Positions 47,443 through 55,856 of a DNA stretch of 64,000 bases are shown one piece after another (positions within the stretch are counted from its first letter, which is position 1; each line of letters starts with the position of its first letter). Origin of the DNA: Sphaerisporangium corydalis (GTDB taxonomy: Bacteria; Actinomycetota; Actinomycetes; Streptosporangiales; Streptosporangiaceae). The notes beneath the pieces were generated by a model. The model did no database searches and was not told the DNA's origin. It worked only from the letters and a program-made list of their open reading frames with translations. Both the position numbers and the translations under genes were made by a program. Where the stretch lies: the NCBI RefSeq assembly GCF_025506355.1, contig NZ_JANZYP010000005.1, forward strand, positions 1 through 64,000. Direction: 5' to 3'.

Positions 47443-47512
47443 CTATAGCATCACACGCATTATATGCACGCGAATTAATTGCTTGTGCATTGAATGCATG
47501 TGCATATAGTGT
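47443..47512. promoter_or_regulatory. MarR-MFS divergent promoter with palindromic sites
   Basis: This AT-rich stretch holds gcatt-g-aatgc (47487-47497), aattaatt (47473-47480, within a longer imperfect palindrome gcacgcg...gtgc) and repeated tgcatat/tgtgcat motifs on both strands. It contrasts sharply with the GC-rich surroundings and is the expected MarR operator area. Confidence 0.6.
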
Positions 47513-47520
47513 GGGGCTCC

Positions 47521-48957
47521 ATGATCCCCTCCTCACAAGACGAACGATGGGACGCGCGCCTCTGGGGAGCGCTCACCGTGCTCTGCGCCGTCGTGTTCCT
47601 CGACGCCCTCGATGTCTCGATGGTGGGAGTGGCCCTTCCGTCCATCCAGGCCGACCTCGGCCTGTCCACCGCGAGCCTCCAGTGGGTCGTCAGCGGATAC
47701 GTGCTCGGGTACGGCGGACTGCTGCTGCTCGGCGGACGTACCGCCGACCTGCTCGGTCGGCGCCGGGTCTTCCTCGTGGCACTCGCCGTGTTCGCCGTCG
47801 CCTCCCTGCTCGGCGGGCTCGTCGACGACGGCGGCCTGCTCATCGTCGCCAGGTTCATCAAGGGCATCAGCGCGGCCTTCACCGCCCCCGCCGCCCTCTC
47901 GATCATCACCACCACCTTCGCCGAGGGACCGGCGCGCAACCGGGCGCTGAGCATCTTCACCGCCTGCGGCGCCAGCGGCTTCTCCCTCGGGCTCGTCCTC
48001 TCCGGCTTCCTCACCGAGCTCGGCTGGCGCTGGACGTTCCTGTCCCCGGTGCCGGTCGCGATCATCGCGCTCGTCGCGGGACTGAAGCTGCTGCCGAAGC
48101 ACTCCGGGGAGCAGCGCGCGACCGGCGGGTACGACCTCGTCGGCGCCGCCACCATCACCGGCTCGATGCTCCTGTTCGTGTTCGCCGTCGTCCAGGCGCC
48201 CGAGGCCGGGTGGGGCTCCGCGCGCACCCTGGGCAGCATCGCCGCCGCCGTCGCCCTGCTCGCGCTGTTCGTCACCGTGGAGCTGCGCGTCAAGCATCCG
48301 CTGGTCCGGCTGGCCATCCTGCGGTCCGGGCCGCTCGTCAGGGCCAACCTGGGACTGGTGATCCTCTTCGGGTCCTACGTCGGCTTCCAGTTCGTCGCCA
48401 TGCAGTACTTCCAGAACCTGCTGGGCTGGTCCGCCCTGCACACCGCCCTGGCGTTCCTCCCGGCCGGCCTGCTGGTCGCCCTCACCTCCACCAAGATGGG
48501 CGACCTGGCCGACCGGTTCGGCACGGCCCGGCTGATCGTCATCGGATCGGTCGCCCTGGCCGCCGGATACGCGGTCTTCCTGGGCGCCGGCACCCACCCG
48601 AGCCTCGCCACGATGATCATCCCGGGGATGCTGCTGCTGGGCGTCGCGTTCGCCCTGTCGTTCCCCTCGCTGAACATCCAGGCCACCGCCGGGGTCGCCG
48701 ACGACGAGCAGGGACTGGCATCCGGCCTGCTCAACACCTCCGGCCAGGTCGGCGGGGCCCTCGTCCTCGCGATCGTGGCGGCCGTGGCGACCGCCGACGG
48801 GGGCACGGTCACCATGGCCGCCATCCGGTCCTCGTTCGCGGTCTGCGCCGCGATCGCCCTCCTCGGTCTGGGCATCGCGCTCACCGGTCTCCTGCGCGCC
48901 CGCGGTACGGCGACGGCCGTGCGGGACGACGACGCGAAGGTGCTGGAGACCATCTGA
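47521..48957 (+). CDS. DHA2-type MFS transporter
   Basis: This 478-residue exporter has about 14 helices: FLDALDVSMVGVALPSIQ (first helix motif D1), GGRTADLLGRRRVFLVALA (motif A), GASGFSLGLVLSGFLTE (motif C). It is probably a proton-driven drug efflux pump in the cytoplasmic membrane. ATG 47521 is used since the family begins close to the first helix; ATG 47494 lies in the operator. It is followed by a strong terminator. Confidence 0.92.
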   Translation: MIPSSQDERWDARLWGALTVLCAVVFLDALDVSMVGVALPSIQADLGLSTASLQWVVSGYVLGYGGLLLLGGRTADLLGRRRVFLVALAVFAVASLLGGLVDDGGLLIVARFIKGISAAFTAPAALSIITTTFAEGPARNRALSIFTACGASGFSLGLVLSGFLTELGWRWTFLSPVPVAIIALVAGLKLLPKHSGEQRATGGYDLVGAATITGSMLLFVFAVVQAPEAGWGSARTLGSIAAAVALLALFVTVELRVKHPLVRLAILRSGPLVRANLGLVILFGSYVGFQFVAMQYFQNLLGWSALHTALAFLPAGLLVALTSTKMGDLADRFGTARLIVIGSVALAAGYAVFLGAGTHPSLATMIIPGMLLLGVAFALSFPSLNIQATAGVADDEQGLASGLLNTSGQVGGALVLAIVAAVATADGGTVTMAAIRSSFAVCAAIALLGLGIALTGLLRARGTATAVRDDDAKVLETI

Positions 48958-48980
48958 TCTCCGTCCGTCCTCCCTTTCAT

Positions 48981-49010
48981 GGCCCCCGGCGCGTGCGCGT
49001 GCCGGGGGCC
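48981..49010 (+). terminator. Terminator after MarR-linked exporter
   Basis: ggcccccggc (48981-48990) and gccgggggcc (49001-49010) form a perfect 10-bp stem with a 10-nt loop, 24 nt after the stop codon. Confidence 0.75.
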
Positions 49011-49162
49011 TTCGCGGTCCCGGCGCCGGTGGCCTGCGGGTTCACGGTGTTTGCGACCCGGCGGTTCGGACACGTTTCCGGGATCCGGAGTTTCCCCGCG
49101 AACAGGTGAGGCAGTGTCGGCGTCATAGGGAGTAGAAGCGACAACCTGAGGAGCCGAGACCC

Positions 49163-49843
49163 ATGAAAAGGATCGCCGCCGCCCTTGCGCCCCTCGCGCT
49201 CCTCGTCGCCTGCGGCACCGCTCCGGGCACCCCCACGCCACCGTCCTCGTCTTCGGACGCCACGGTCTCCGCGTCGCCTACGGACTCCGAGTCCCCGTTC
49301 CCTGTCCCCTCGGACTCCGGTCCGCAGTCCCCGGTCCCCTCGGCCTCCGGGTCGACGTCCCCGTCCGAGCCCGCCACCGGCACGCCGTCCGCCGGGACCT
49401 CCGAGCCCCCGCCCCCGACCGGCACCGGTCAGGTCGAGGTGAAACGAACCCCGGCCCGACCCCCCTTCGTCAAGGGCGCGCGCTCCGCCGCCCACCCGGG
49501 GTACGACCGGGTGGTCATCGACCTCCAGGGCCCGAAGACGGGGTACACCGTGGGCTGGGTGAAGCAGATCGTGGAGGATGGTTCCGGCGACCCCGTCGAG
49601 CTCAAGGGCGGGGCGTTCCTGCAGGTCACCATGACCCCGGCCGCCGCCCACACCGAGGACGGCAAGCCGACCTGGGGGAGGAGGCCCGTCCTGCTGCCCG
49701 GTCTCACCAACGTCCGTGGCGTCGTACGCTCCGGCGACTTCGAGGGCGTCGTCACCGTGGCCATCTCCCTGCGCCACCGCGCCGGCTTCCGCGTGATCGA
49801 GCAGTCCGATCCGTACCGCCTGGTCATCGACGTCGCCCACTGA
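49163..49843 (+). CDS. AMIN-like domain lipoprotein
   Basis: The precursor has 226 residues. The lipobox LLVAC (C17) is followed by a Ser/Pro/Thr-rich spacer of about 75 residues that would cross the wall. The C-terminal AMIN-like beta domain (about 95-226) is marked by HPGYDRVVIDLQGPKTGYTV, FLQVTMTPAAAH and GVVTVAISLRHRAGFRVIEQ ending SDPYRLVIDVAH. Such domains bind envelope components. The ribosome site GAGGAG precedes ATG. Function beyond surface localisation is unknown. Confidence 0.85.
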   Translation: MKRIAAALAPLALLVACGTAPGTPTPPSSSSDATVSASPTDSESPFPVPSDSGPQSPVPSASGSTSPSEPATGTPSAGTSEPPPPTGTGQVEVKRTPARPPFVKGARSAAHPGYDRVVIDLQGPKTGYTVGWVKQIVEDGSGDPVELKGGAFLQVTMTPAAAHTEDGKPTWGRRPVLLPGLTNVRGVVRSGDFEGVVTVAISLRHRAGFRVIEQSDPYRLVIDVAH

Positions 49844-49864
49844 CGGCGGCACCCGGCGCCTCAC

Positions 49865-49870
49865 TAGACT
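49865..49870 (+). promoter_or_regulatory. -10 element for leaderless cupin mRNA
   Basis: tagact ends 6 nt before the GTG at 49877; no ribosome site is present, so transcription likely starts at the start codon. Confidence 0.55.
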
Positions 49871-49876
49871 GGCCTG

Positions 49877-50230
49877 GTGGTACGCAAAATAGCGGGCGCG
49901 ACCCGCATCCCGGTGCCGGGCGGCAAGGTCATCGACGAGTACGTCGGCCGTGTCAACACCGGAGACGACCAGGTGTCCATCGCTCACATGGTCGCCCCGG
50001 CCGGCTGGGAGGAACCGCCCCAGACGCCGGAGTTCACGGAGTACACCGTCGTGCTGCGCGGCACCGTGCTCATCGAGCACGACGAGGGGGTCACCCAGGC
50101 CGCCGCGGGCGAGGCCTTCGTGAGCCTCCCCGGAGAGAAGATCCGCTACACGGTGGGCCCGGAGGGCGCCGAGTACATCGCCGTGTGCCTGCCCGCCTTC
50201 TCCCCGGAAACCGTGAACCGAGACGAATGA
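49877..50230 (+). CDS. Cupin-fold protein
   Basis: This 117-residue single-domain cupin has a central region TEYTVVLRGTVLIEHDEG (cupin motif 1 area) and a later motif around AAAGEAFVSLPGEKIRYTVG. The usual metal His residues are mostly missing, so metal binding is doubtful. Partner and substrate are unknown. It lies immediately upstream of adenosine deaminase and has its own leaderless promoter. Confidence 0.8.
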   Translation: MVRKIAGATRIPVPGGKVIDEYVGRVNTGDDQVSIAHMVAPAGWEEPPQTPEFTEYTVVLRGTVLIEHDEGVTQAAAGEAFVSLPGEKIRYTVGPEGAEYIAVCLPAFSPETVNRDE

Positions 50231-50249
50231 CCGGGGCGGCACGACTCCT

Positions 50250-50255
50250 TAGGAT
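50250..50255 (+). promoter_or_regulatory. -10 element for leaderless add mRNA
   Basis: taggat ends 6 nt before the ATG of add (50262), with no ribosome site between. Confidence 0.5.
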
Positions 50256-50261
50256 GTTCCG

Positions 50262-51341
50262 ATGAACCAGCAGCCCACGCGCGACGAGATCCGCAGAGCC
50301 CCCAAGGTCCTCCTCCACGACCATCTCGACGGCGGCGTGCGGCCGGCGACGATCATCGACCTGGCCCGCGAGACGGGCTACGACCGGCTCCCCACCACCG
50401 ACGTGGACGAGCTGCGCACCTGGTTCCGCGAGGCGTCCGACTCCGGGTCGCTGGAGCGCTACCTGGAGACCTTCGACCACACCGTCGGGGTCATGCAGAC
50501 GCGCGAGGCGCTGGTCCGCGTCGCCGCCGAATGCGCCGAGGATCTGGCGAACGACGGCGTCGTTTACGCCGAGGTGCGGTACGCGCCCGAGCTGCACACC
50601 TCCGAGGGGCTGAGCCTCGACGAGGTGGTGGAGGCCGTGCTGGAAGGCTTCAAGGCGGGCTCTGCGGGCCGGAACATCCGGGTGGGCGCGCTGCTCACCG
50701 CGATGCGCCACCAGGCGCGTTCGATGGAGATCGCCGAGCTCGCCGTCCGCTACCGCGACGTCGGCGTGGCCGGGTTCGACATCGCCGGCGCCGAGGCCGG
50801 TTACCCTCCCACCCGGCACCTGGACGCCTTCGAGTACCTCCAGCGGGAGAACTCCCACTTCACGATCCACGCGGGCGAGGGGTTCGGGCTGCCGTCGATC
50901 TGGCAGGCCATCCAGTGGTGCGGCGCCGACCGGCTCGGCCACGGCGTGCGCATCATCGACGACATCCAGGTCGCCTCGGACGGCACGGCCAAGCTCGGCC
51001 GCCTCGCCGCCTACGTGCGGGACATGCGCATCCCCCTGGAGATGTGCCCCACGTCGAACCTCCAGACGGGCGCGGCGTCCTCGCTGGCCGACCACCCCAT
51101 CGGGCTGCTCCGCCGCCTGCACTTCCGTGTCACCGTCAACACCGACAACAGGTTGATGAGTGACACCAGCGTGTCCCAGGAGTTCGCCAACCTCGTCGAG
51201 ACCTTCGGCTACGGGTGGGACGATCTCCAGTGGTTCACGGTCAACGCGATGAAGTCGGCCTTCATCCCGTTCGACGAGCGGCTCGCGCTGATCAACGGCG
51301 TCATCAAGCCGGGCTTCGCCCAGCTGAAATGGCAGGCATGA
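50262..51341 (+). CDS. add: Adenosine deaminase
   Basis: This 359-residue zinc enzyme converts (deoxy)adenosine to (deoxy)inosine. Zinc ligands are in [12 protein letters not shown] (HxH), the catalytic HAGE motif is in [16 protein letters not shown]-like RLGHGVRI is present, and the late Asp is in VNTDNRLMS where most family members have TDDP. Length and motif order are normal. Inosine produced here is the substrate of the purine nucleoside phosphorylase encoded 2.4 kb downstream. The transcript is probably leaderless. Confidence 0.95.
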   Translation: MNQQPTRDEIRRAPKVLLHDHLDGGVRPATIIDLARETGYDRLPTTDVDELRTWFREASDSGSLERYLETFDHTVGVMQTREALVRVAAECAEDLANDGVVYAEVRYAPELHTSEGLSLDEVVEAVLEGFKAGSAGRNIRVGALLTAMRHQARSMEIAELAVRYRDVGVAGFDIAGAEAGYPPTRHLDAFEYLQRENSHFTIHAGEGFGLPSIWQAIQWCGADRLGHGVRIIDDIQVASDGTAKLGRLAAYVRDMRIPLEMCPTSNLQTGAASSLADHPIGLLRRLHFRVTVNTDNRLMSDTSVSQEFANLVETFGYGWDDLQWFTVNAMKSAFIPFDERLALINGVIKPGFAQLKWQA

Positions 51342-51438
51342 CCACGAACGACGTCGCCGGCCCGTAGCCCACCGAGGTGCTTCCCGCCCGGACCCGCCCG
51401 GTTCGGGCCGGCAGGCCGGAGCACTGTGGCGGAGGCGT

Positions 51439-51489
51439 TAGCGTGGTGACCGCCTGCTGAACGGAGAGGTATCGGTGAGCGAGCGGTGA
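51439..51489 (+). promoter_or_regulatory. -10 element and 4-codon upstream ORF before PH-domain gene
   Basis: A TAnnnT element (tagcgt, 51439-51444) and a strong GGAGAGG (51463-51469) precede GTG-AGC-GAG-CGG-TGA (51475-51489). This encodes MSER and overlaps the next gene's GTG (51486) by GTGA. The strong ribosome site is placed for the tiny ORF, not for the long gene. Confidence 0.4.
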
Positions 51490-52106
51490 AGCCAGAAGTC
51501 TTCCGGTCAAAGACCGCGTGGGTGCTCGGCTGGGTGTGGATGGCGTTCGCCGCCTTCAACGCCGTGGACCTGGTCACCCATGGCACGATCCCCTCGGCCC
51601 TGGTCGCCGGGGCGGTGCTCGCCGTGCTCACCGCCGCCGTGTTCGTCGGCTGCCTGCGCCCGGCCATCCTGCCCCGCGAGGACGGCATCCTGGTGCGCAA
51701 CCCGCTGCGCAACGTCATGGTGCCGTGGAAGGCCGTCGACGGCATCCACGTCTCGCACTCGATCATCATCGAGTCGGGCGACGAGACCGTCCGCTGCTGG
51801 GCGCCCCAGTCCTCGGCGCGCGAGCGGGCCAAGGCCGTACGGCGCGGCGCCCCCAGCGTCCCGGCCAAGTCGGGCCGCTACCCGACGACCCAGCCCCAGG
51901 TCTCCAAGGCCGAGCAGGCGGCGGCGCAGGCCATGGCGGGCCGCACCCACGCCGACTGGGTCGCTCAGCAGCTCACCGAAACCGCGGAGAAGAAGTCCCG
52001 CACCGAAGGCGCCGACGGCCCGGCCACCACGACCTGGTCCCCCTCCGCCCTGGGCGCCGTCGCGGCCGCCCTCCTCCTGATCATCGCCGCCCTCATCCTC
52101 TCCTGA
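51486..52106 (+). CDS. PH domain-containing membrane protein
   Basis: The protein has 206 residues. Two N-terminal membrane helices (AWVLGWVWMAFAAFNAVDLV, ALVAGAVLAVLTAAVFVGCL) are followed by a bacterial PH-type strand set (ILPREDGILVRNPLRNVMVP, WKAVDGIHVSHSIIIESGD), a cytoplasmic helical stretch and a C-terminal helix (ALGAVAAALLLIIAALIL). The domain order matches the actinobacterial bPH_6-like family of unknown function. The start is chosen from overlap with the tiny upstream ORF. It is convergent with the phosphohexomutase gene, with 18 bp between stops. Confidence 0.8.
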   Translation: MKPEVFRSKTAWVLGWVWMAFAAFNAVDLVTHGTIPSALVAGAVLAVLTAAVFVGCLRPAILPREDGILVRNPLRNVMVPWKAVDGIHVSHSIIIESGDETVRCWAPQSSARERAKAVRRGAPSVPAKSGRYPTTQPQVSKAEQAAAQAMAGRTHADWVAQQLTETAEKKSRTEGADGPATTTWSPSALGAVAAALLLIIAALILS

Positions 52107-52124
52107 CACGTTCCCGCGCGAAGC

Positions 52125-53756
52125 TCACAGGTTCAGGGTCGCCGAGAGGTCGGACTTGAGGGTGGTCAGGGCTTGTTCCGCTTGTGAGCGGGCGGTGGCC
52201 ACGTCCCCTTCGGCCGGGACCACGACCTCCAGGTAGCACTTGAGCTTCGGCTCGGTCCCGGAGGGGCGGACGATCACACGGGCGCCGCCGGCGAGCCGGT
52301 AGCGCAGCCCGTCGGTGGGCGGCAGGCCGCCGCCGCCCTCGCTGAGATCGTCCACCGACAGGACGGCCAGCCCGCCGAGCGCCTCGGGCGGACGCGACCT
52401 CAGCCGCTCCATGGCGCCGGTGATGAGCGACAGATCTTCTACCCGCACCGAGAGCTGCGAGGTCGCGTGCAGGCCGTACCTCCTGGCCTGGTCGTCCAGG
52501 AGGTCCAGCAGGCTACGGCCCTCGCGCCTGGCTTGGGCCGCCATGCCCGCGACGGTCAGGGCCGCCCCGATGCCGTCCTTGTCCCGGACGGGCAGTCCCT
52601 GGTCGGAGCCCACGCTGTGCCCGAGCGCCTCCTCGTACCCGTACACCAGCCCGTCACCGGCCTTGACGATCCACTTGAAACCGGTCAGCGTCTCGGCGTA
52701 CCGGACCCCGTGCGCGGCGGCGATCCGGCCGAGCAGCGAGGACGACACGATGGACGCGGCCACCAGCCGGTCCGCGCCCGAGGTGTGGCCGATGACCCAT
52801 TCGCCGAGCAGGCCGCCGACCTCGTCCCCGGTGAGCATGCGGAAGCCGCCGTCCGGGAGCGGGACCCCCACGGCGCAGCGGTCCGCGTCCGGATCGTTGG
52901 CGATCACCAGGTCGGCGCCGACCTTCTCGGCGAGCCGCAGCGCGATGTCCATCGCCCCCGGCTCCTCGGGGTTGGGGAAGGCCACTGTGGGAAAGTCCGG
53001 ATCCGGGGTGAACTGTGCCTCCGCGACCAGGGGCTCCTCGAAGCCGGCCGTCCTGAAGGCCCGCAACAGTACGGCCCCGCCCACGCCGTGCATCGGCGTG
53101 TACACGACCTTCAGCTCACGGGCGTCCCCCAGCGGAAGCCCGCTCACGGCGGCCAGGTAGGGCTCGACGATCGCCGCGTCGGTCAGGACCCGCCAGTCCT
53201 CCCCGAGGGGAAGCCCGTCCACCCGGCCCACCGCGTCGATGGCCGCCGAGATCTCCTCGTCCAGCGGAGGCACGATCTGGGCGCCGTCCCCCCAGTAGAC
53301 CTTGTACCCGTTGTCCCGGGGCGGGTTGTGCGACGCCGTGACCATGACGCCCGCGTCCGCGCCGAGGTGCCGCACGGCGAAGGCGAGCACCGGGGTCGGC
53401 CAGTGGTGGCCCATGAGCGAGACCCGCAGGCCCGCCCCGGTCAGCACGGCCGCCGAGTCCTGGGCGAATATGTCGGACTTGTGCCGCGCGTCGTACCCGA
53501 CGACGACGTGCTTGCCCGGGCCCAGCCGCCGCGCCAGGCCGGCGGCGGCGCGCATGACCGTCACCCGGTTCATCCGGTTCGGCCCGGCTCCCAGCTCACC
53601 CCTGAGCCCTGCCGTACCGAACTCCAGCTTGGTCTCGAAACGGTCCTGAAGTGCCGCGAGGTCGCCGGAGCCGAGGACCTCCTGAAGCTCGGCCCTGGTC
53701 TCCGGGTCGGGATCCTGCGCCAGCCACTCCTCGGCCCGCCGCACGAGCTCAGACAT
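52125..53756 (-). CDS. Phosphomannomutase/phosphoglucomutase-type phosphohexomutase
   Basis: This 543-residue alpha-D-phosphohexomutase carries the phosphoserine loop TASHNPPRDNGYK, metal loop DPDADRCAVG, sugar-specificity region GYEEALGHSVGSDQGLPVRD and phosphate-binding RPSGTEPKLKCYLE. It moves phosphate between C1 and C6 of hexoses or C1/C5 of pentoses. It sits 8 bp behind purine nucleoside phosphorylase, as in mycobacterial deoD-pmmB, so ribose-1-phosphate processing is a real possibility. ATG 53756 begins the conserved helical N-terminus. Confidence 0.93.
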   Translation of the reverse strand: MSELVRRAEEWLAQDPDPETRAELQEVLGSGDLAALQDRFETKLEFGTAGLRGELGAGPNRMNRVTVMRAAAGLARRLGPGKHVVVGYDARHKSDIFAQDSAAVLTGAGLRVSLMGHHWPTPVLAFAVRHLGADAGVMVTASHNPPRDNGYKVYWGDGAQIVPPLDEEISAAIDAVGRVDGLPLGEDWRVLTDAAIVEPYLAAVSGLPLGDARELKVVYTPMHGVGGAVLLRAFRTAGFEEPLVAEAQFTPDPDFPTVAFPNPEEPGAMDIALRLAEKVGADLVIANDPDADRCAVGVPLPDGGFRMLTGDEVGGLLGEWVIGHTSGADRLVAASIVSSSLLGRIAAAHGVRYAETLTGFKWIVKAGDGLVYGYEEALGHSVGSDQGLPVRDKDGIGAALTVAGMAAQARREGRSLLDLLDDQARRYGLHATSQLSVRVEDLSLITGAMERLRSRPPEALGGLAVLSVDDLSEGGGGLPPTDGLRYRLAGGARVIVRPSGTEPKLKCYLEVVVPAEGDVATARSQAEQALTTLKSDLSATLNL

Positions 53757-53764
53757 GACCGTCC

Positions 53765-54568
53765 TCACAGCTTGTCGACGACCTTGCCGAGCAGGACGCC
53801 CATGCGGGAGGCCGTGGCCCTGCCGACCTCCAGCACCTCCTCGTGGTTGAGCGGCTCGCCGACCAGGCCCGCGCCGGGGTTGGTCACCAGGGAGATGCCG
53901 AGCACGTCCGCGCCGGCCTCGCGCGCGGCGATGGCCTCGAGGACGGTGGACATGCCGATCAGGTCCCCGCCGAGCGTGCGGAGCATGCGGATCTCGGCCG
54001 GGGTCTCGTACGTCGGGCCGCGGAAAGCCACGTACACGCCCTCCGCCAGCGACGGGTCCACCTCGCGGGCCAGCGCGCGCAGGCGCTTGGAGTACACCTC
54101 GGTCAGGTCGATGAACGTCGCCCCGGTGATCGGGTTGGCGCCCGTCATGTTGATGTGATCGCTGATCAGCACGGGCTCGCCGACGCCCTGCGTCTCGGGC
54201 CGCAGCCCGCCGGCCGCGTTGGTGAGGATCACCGTGCCGACGCCCGCCGCGACGGCCGTACGCACACCGTGCACGACCGGCTCCACGCCCTTGCCCTCGT
54301 ACAGGTGGGTACGACCGAGCAGGATGAGCGCCTTCTTCCCCGCCCCGGTCTCGACGACCCGGATCCTCCCGGAATGACCGGCCACGGCGGGGGCGGAGAA
54401 CCCGGGCAGATCGGTCACCGGATGCTCGGAGATCGTCGTCCCGATGGCATCGGCCGCCGGAACCCACCCCGACCCCATGACCAGCGCCACATCGAACGAG
54501 TCGACACCCGTAAGGACCTTCAACGCACCCGCGGCTTCAGCGGCGAGTCCATAAGCCTCTTTGCTCAC
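53765..54568 (-). CDS. Purine-nucleoside phosphorylase
   Basis: This 267-residue enzyme of the trimeric PNP family splits (deo)inosine and guanosine with phosphate. VALVMGSGWVPAADAIG (phosphate loop) is followed by HSGRIRV, LILLGRTHLYEG, ILTNAAGGLRP, purine-site VYVAFRGPTYETPAEIRML and GMSTVLEAIAAREAGADVLG. GTG 54568 is chosen because TAGCCT, a good -10, lies 8 nt upstream on the minus strand (54577-54582), giving a leaderless start; the family normally starts here. The frame extends to 54703 but without protein-like content. Confidence 0.94.
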   Translation of the reverse strand: MSKEAYGLAAEAAGALKVLTGVDSFDVALVMGSGWVPAADAIGTTISEHPVTDLPGFSAPAVAGHSGRIRVVETGAGKKALILLGRTHLYEGKGVEPVVHGVRTAVAAGVGTVILTNAAGGLRPETQGVGEPVLISDHINMTGANPITGATFIDLTEVYSKRLRALAREVDPSLAEGVYVAFRGPTYETPAEIRMLRTLGGDLIGMSTVLEAIAAREAGADVLGISLVTNPGAGLVGEPLNHEEVLEVGRATASRMGVLLGKVVDKL

Positions 54569-55004
54569 GAACACCGAGGCTACCGCCCCCCACGCCACCC
54601 GCCTACGCCACGCCCTCCACCAGGGTCGTGTGAAGGTTCTCCACTGGAGAGAACGGGGGGATACGAGCCTTCGGAATTCATCCGGTACATGGTCCGAAAA
54701 CATCCATGGACATGAGCCAACATCGACGTTATGTGATCATCCTGTTTCGCGGAGTCGCTCAAAGGAGTTTTAGGCAGGGAATCCTCATTCCGCTGACGAA
54801 GCCGGAGTGTCAGCGTAGGCGTCCTTGACTCGTCACTTTACGTAATAGTACATCGCCATTGAGATGTGATGTACATCACCATTGTAGTGATCCCTTTCCC
54901 TGCATACGTTCCAAGTGGTCGCGAATGCGATCACTACGGGGATGTCATCAGGCCAAGGCCGGCCAGGCCGAGGCCGATTTTGACATGGGTATTTCGATGC
55001 GCTT
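54569..55004. other. 436-bp region between PNP and RHS-2
   Basis: No gene is seen. From about 54,720 on it is AT-richer. It contains the perfect 14-bp palindrome gtgatgtacatcac (54866-54879) and the direct repeat gtacatc-gccattg / gtacatc-accattg (54848-54861, 54871-54884), likely regulatory for RHS-2. Confidence 0.55.
54577..54582 (-). promoter_or_regulatory. -10 element of leaderless PNP mRNA
   Basis: tagcct on the minus strand (aggcta on +) ends 8 nt before the GTG start codon of the PNP gene. Confidence 0.5.
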
Positions 55005-55856
55005 ATGGGGGTTGCGATGCGTCGTTCGGTAGCACGCCGGCGGCTAAGTGCCATGGTTGCTGTTCTTGGCGCTTTTGTGGTGCTCATGTCGGGGGTCGGG
55101 ACACCGGAAGGGCTCACACCCATAGCATCAGCAAATTCCATTGAGCCACTGAATGTGCTCGCCACTGATGTGTCCACTCCTGTTCAGGAGATGGGTACGG
55201 CGGCTGGTCTTCCTCATTTGGTGTCGACGGCGGCGACCGCGGCGATGGTGAAGTCGCGGTCTGCGGGGTCGGGGGGTGGGGAGAGCGAGCGGCTTGAGGG
55301 TGCTCTTTCTTTGGAGCCGGCGAAGACCGGGGAGCCTGGTGATCCGGTCGTGGTGCCCGAGAAGGTGCTGAAGGATCGGGCGAAGCAGGTTCGTGACTAC
55401 AACAAGGCGCACCCCGTGCCGGATTCGGCTACCAGTGCGGCCTCTGAACAGCGGCTTCTGCGCGCGGATGGCAGTTCTGCGGGCGCTCTCTCAGCGGGTC
55501 CACCGACTCTCCACTGGACCTCTCCGCCGAACAACAGCACCGTCACGTCCACGACTCCGATCATCGCCGCGTACGCCACCTCGGAGGTGGCCGACCCCCT
55601 GGATTGGGTGACCTACTGGTTCAACCTGTGTCCGGCTCCTGGTGGTGGTGCCGTCGATCACAGCAGATGCGTCTCCTCGCCGATGATCAGCAATAACGAT
55701 GGCCCTCCGGCCGGTAGCTGGAAGGTGCCGGCGGGCGTGCTGAAGTGGGGGGACGACGCCGAGTGGTACGTCCAGGTATCGGATGTCAACACCGGCTCGT
55801 CGTTCTCCGCTAATCAGCGCCTCAGCGTGGTGGTCCCGCTCGTCGTTCTCCGCTAA
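55005..55856 (+). pseudogene. RHS-2 fragment 1: signal peptide and N-terminal region
   Basis: This 283-codon frame starts at ATG 55005 (or 55017). It encodes a signal peptide (AVLGAFVVLMSG), the EMGTAAGLPHLVS and LHWTSPPNNSTVTS segments shared with RHS-1, and NQRLSVVVP. It then runs into the second 43-bp copy in the wrong frame and stops at 55854-55856. If translated it would be a short secreted protein. Confidence 0.8.

Noticed and set aside
49877-50230. Metal-dependent cupin enzyme
   Set aside because: The expected His/Glu metal ligands of cupin motifs are mostly absent, so no enzymatic role is claimed.
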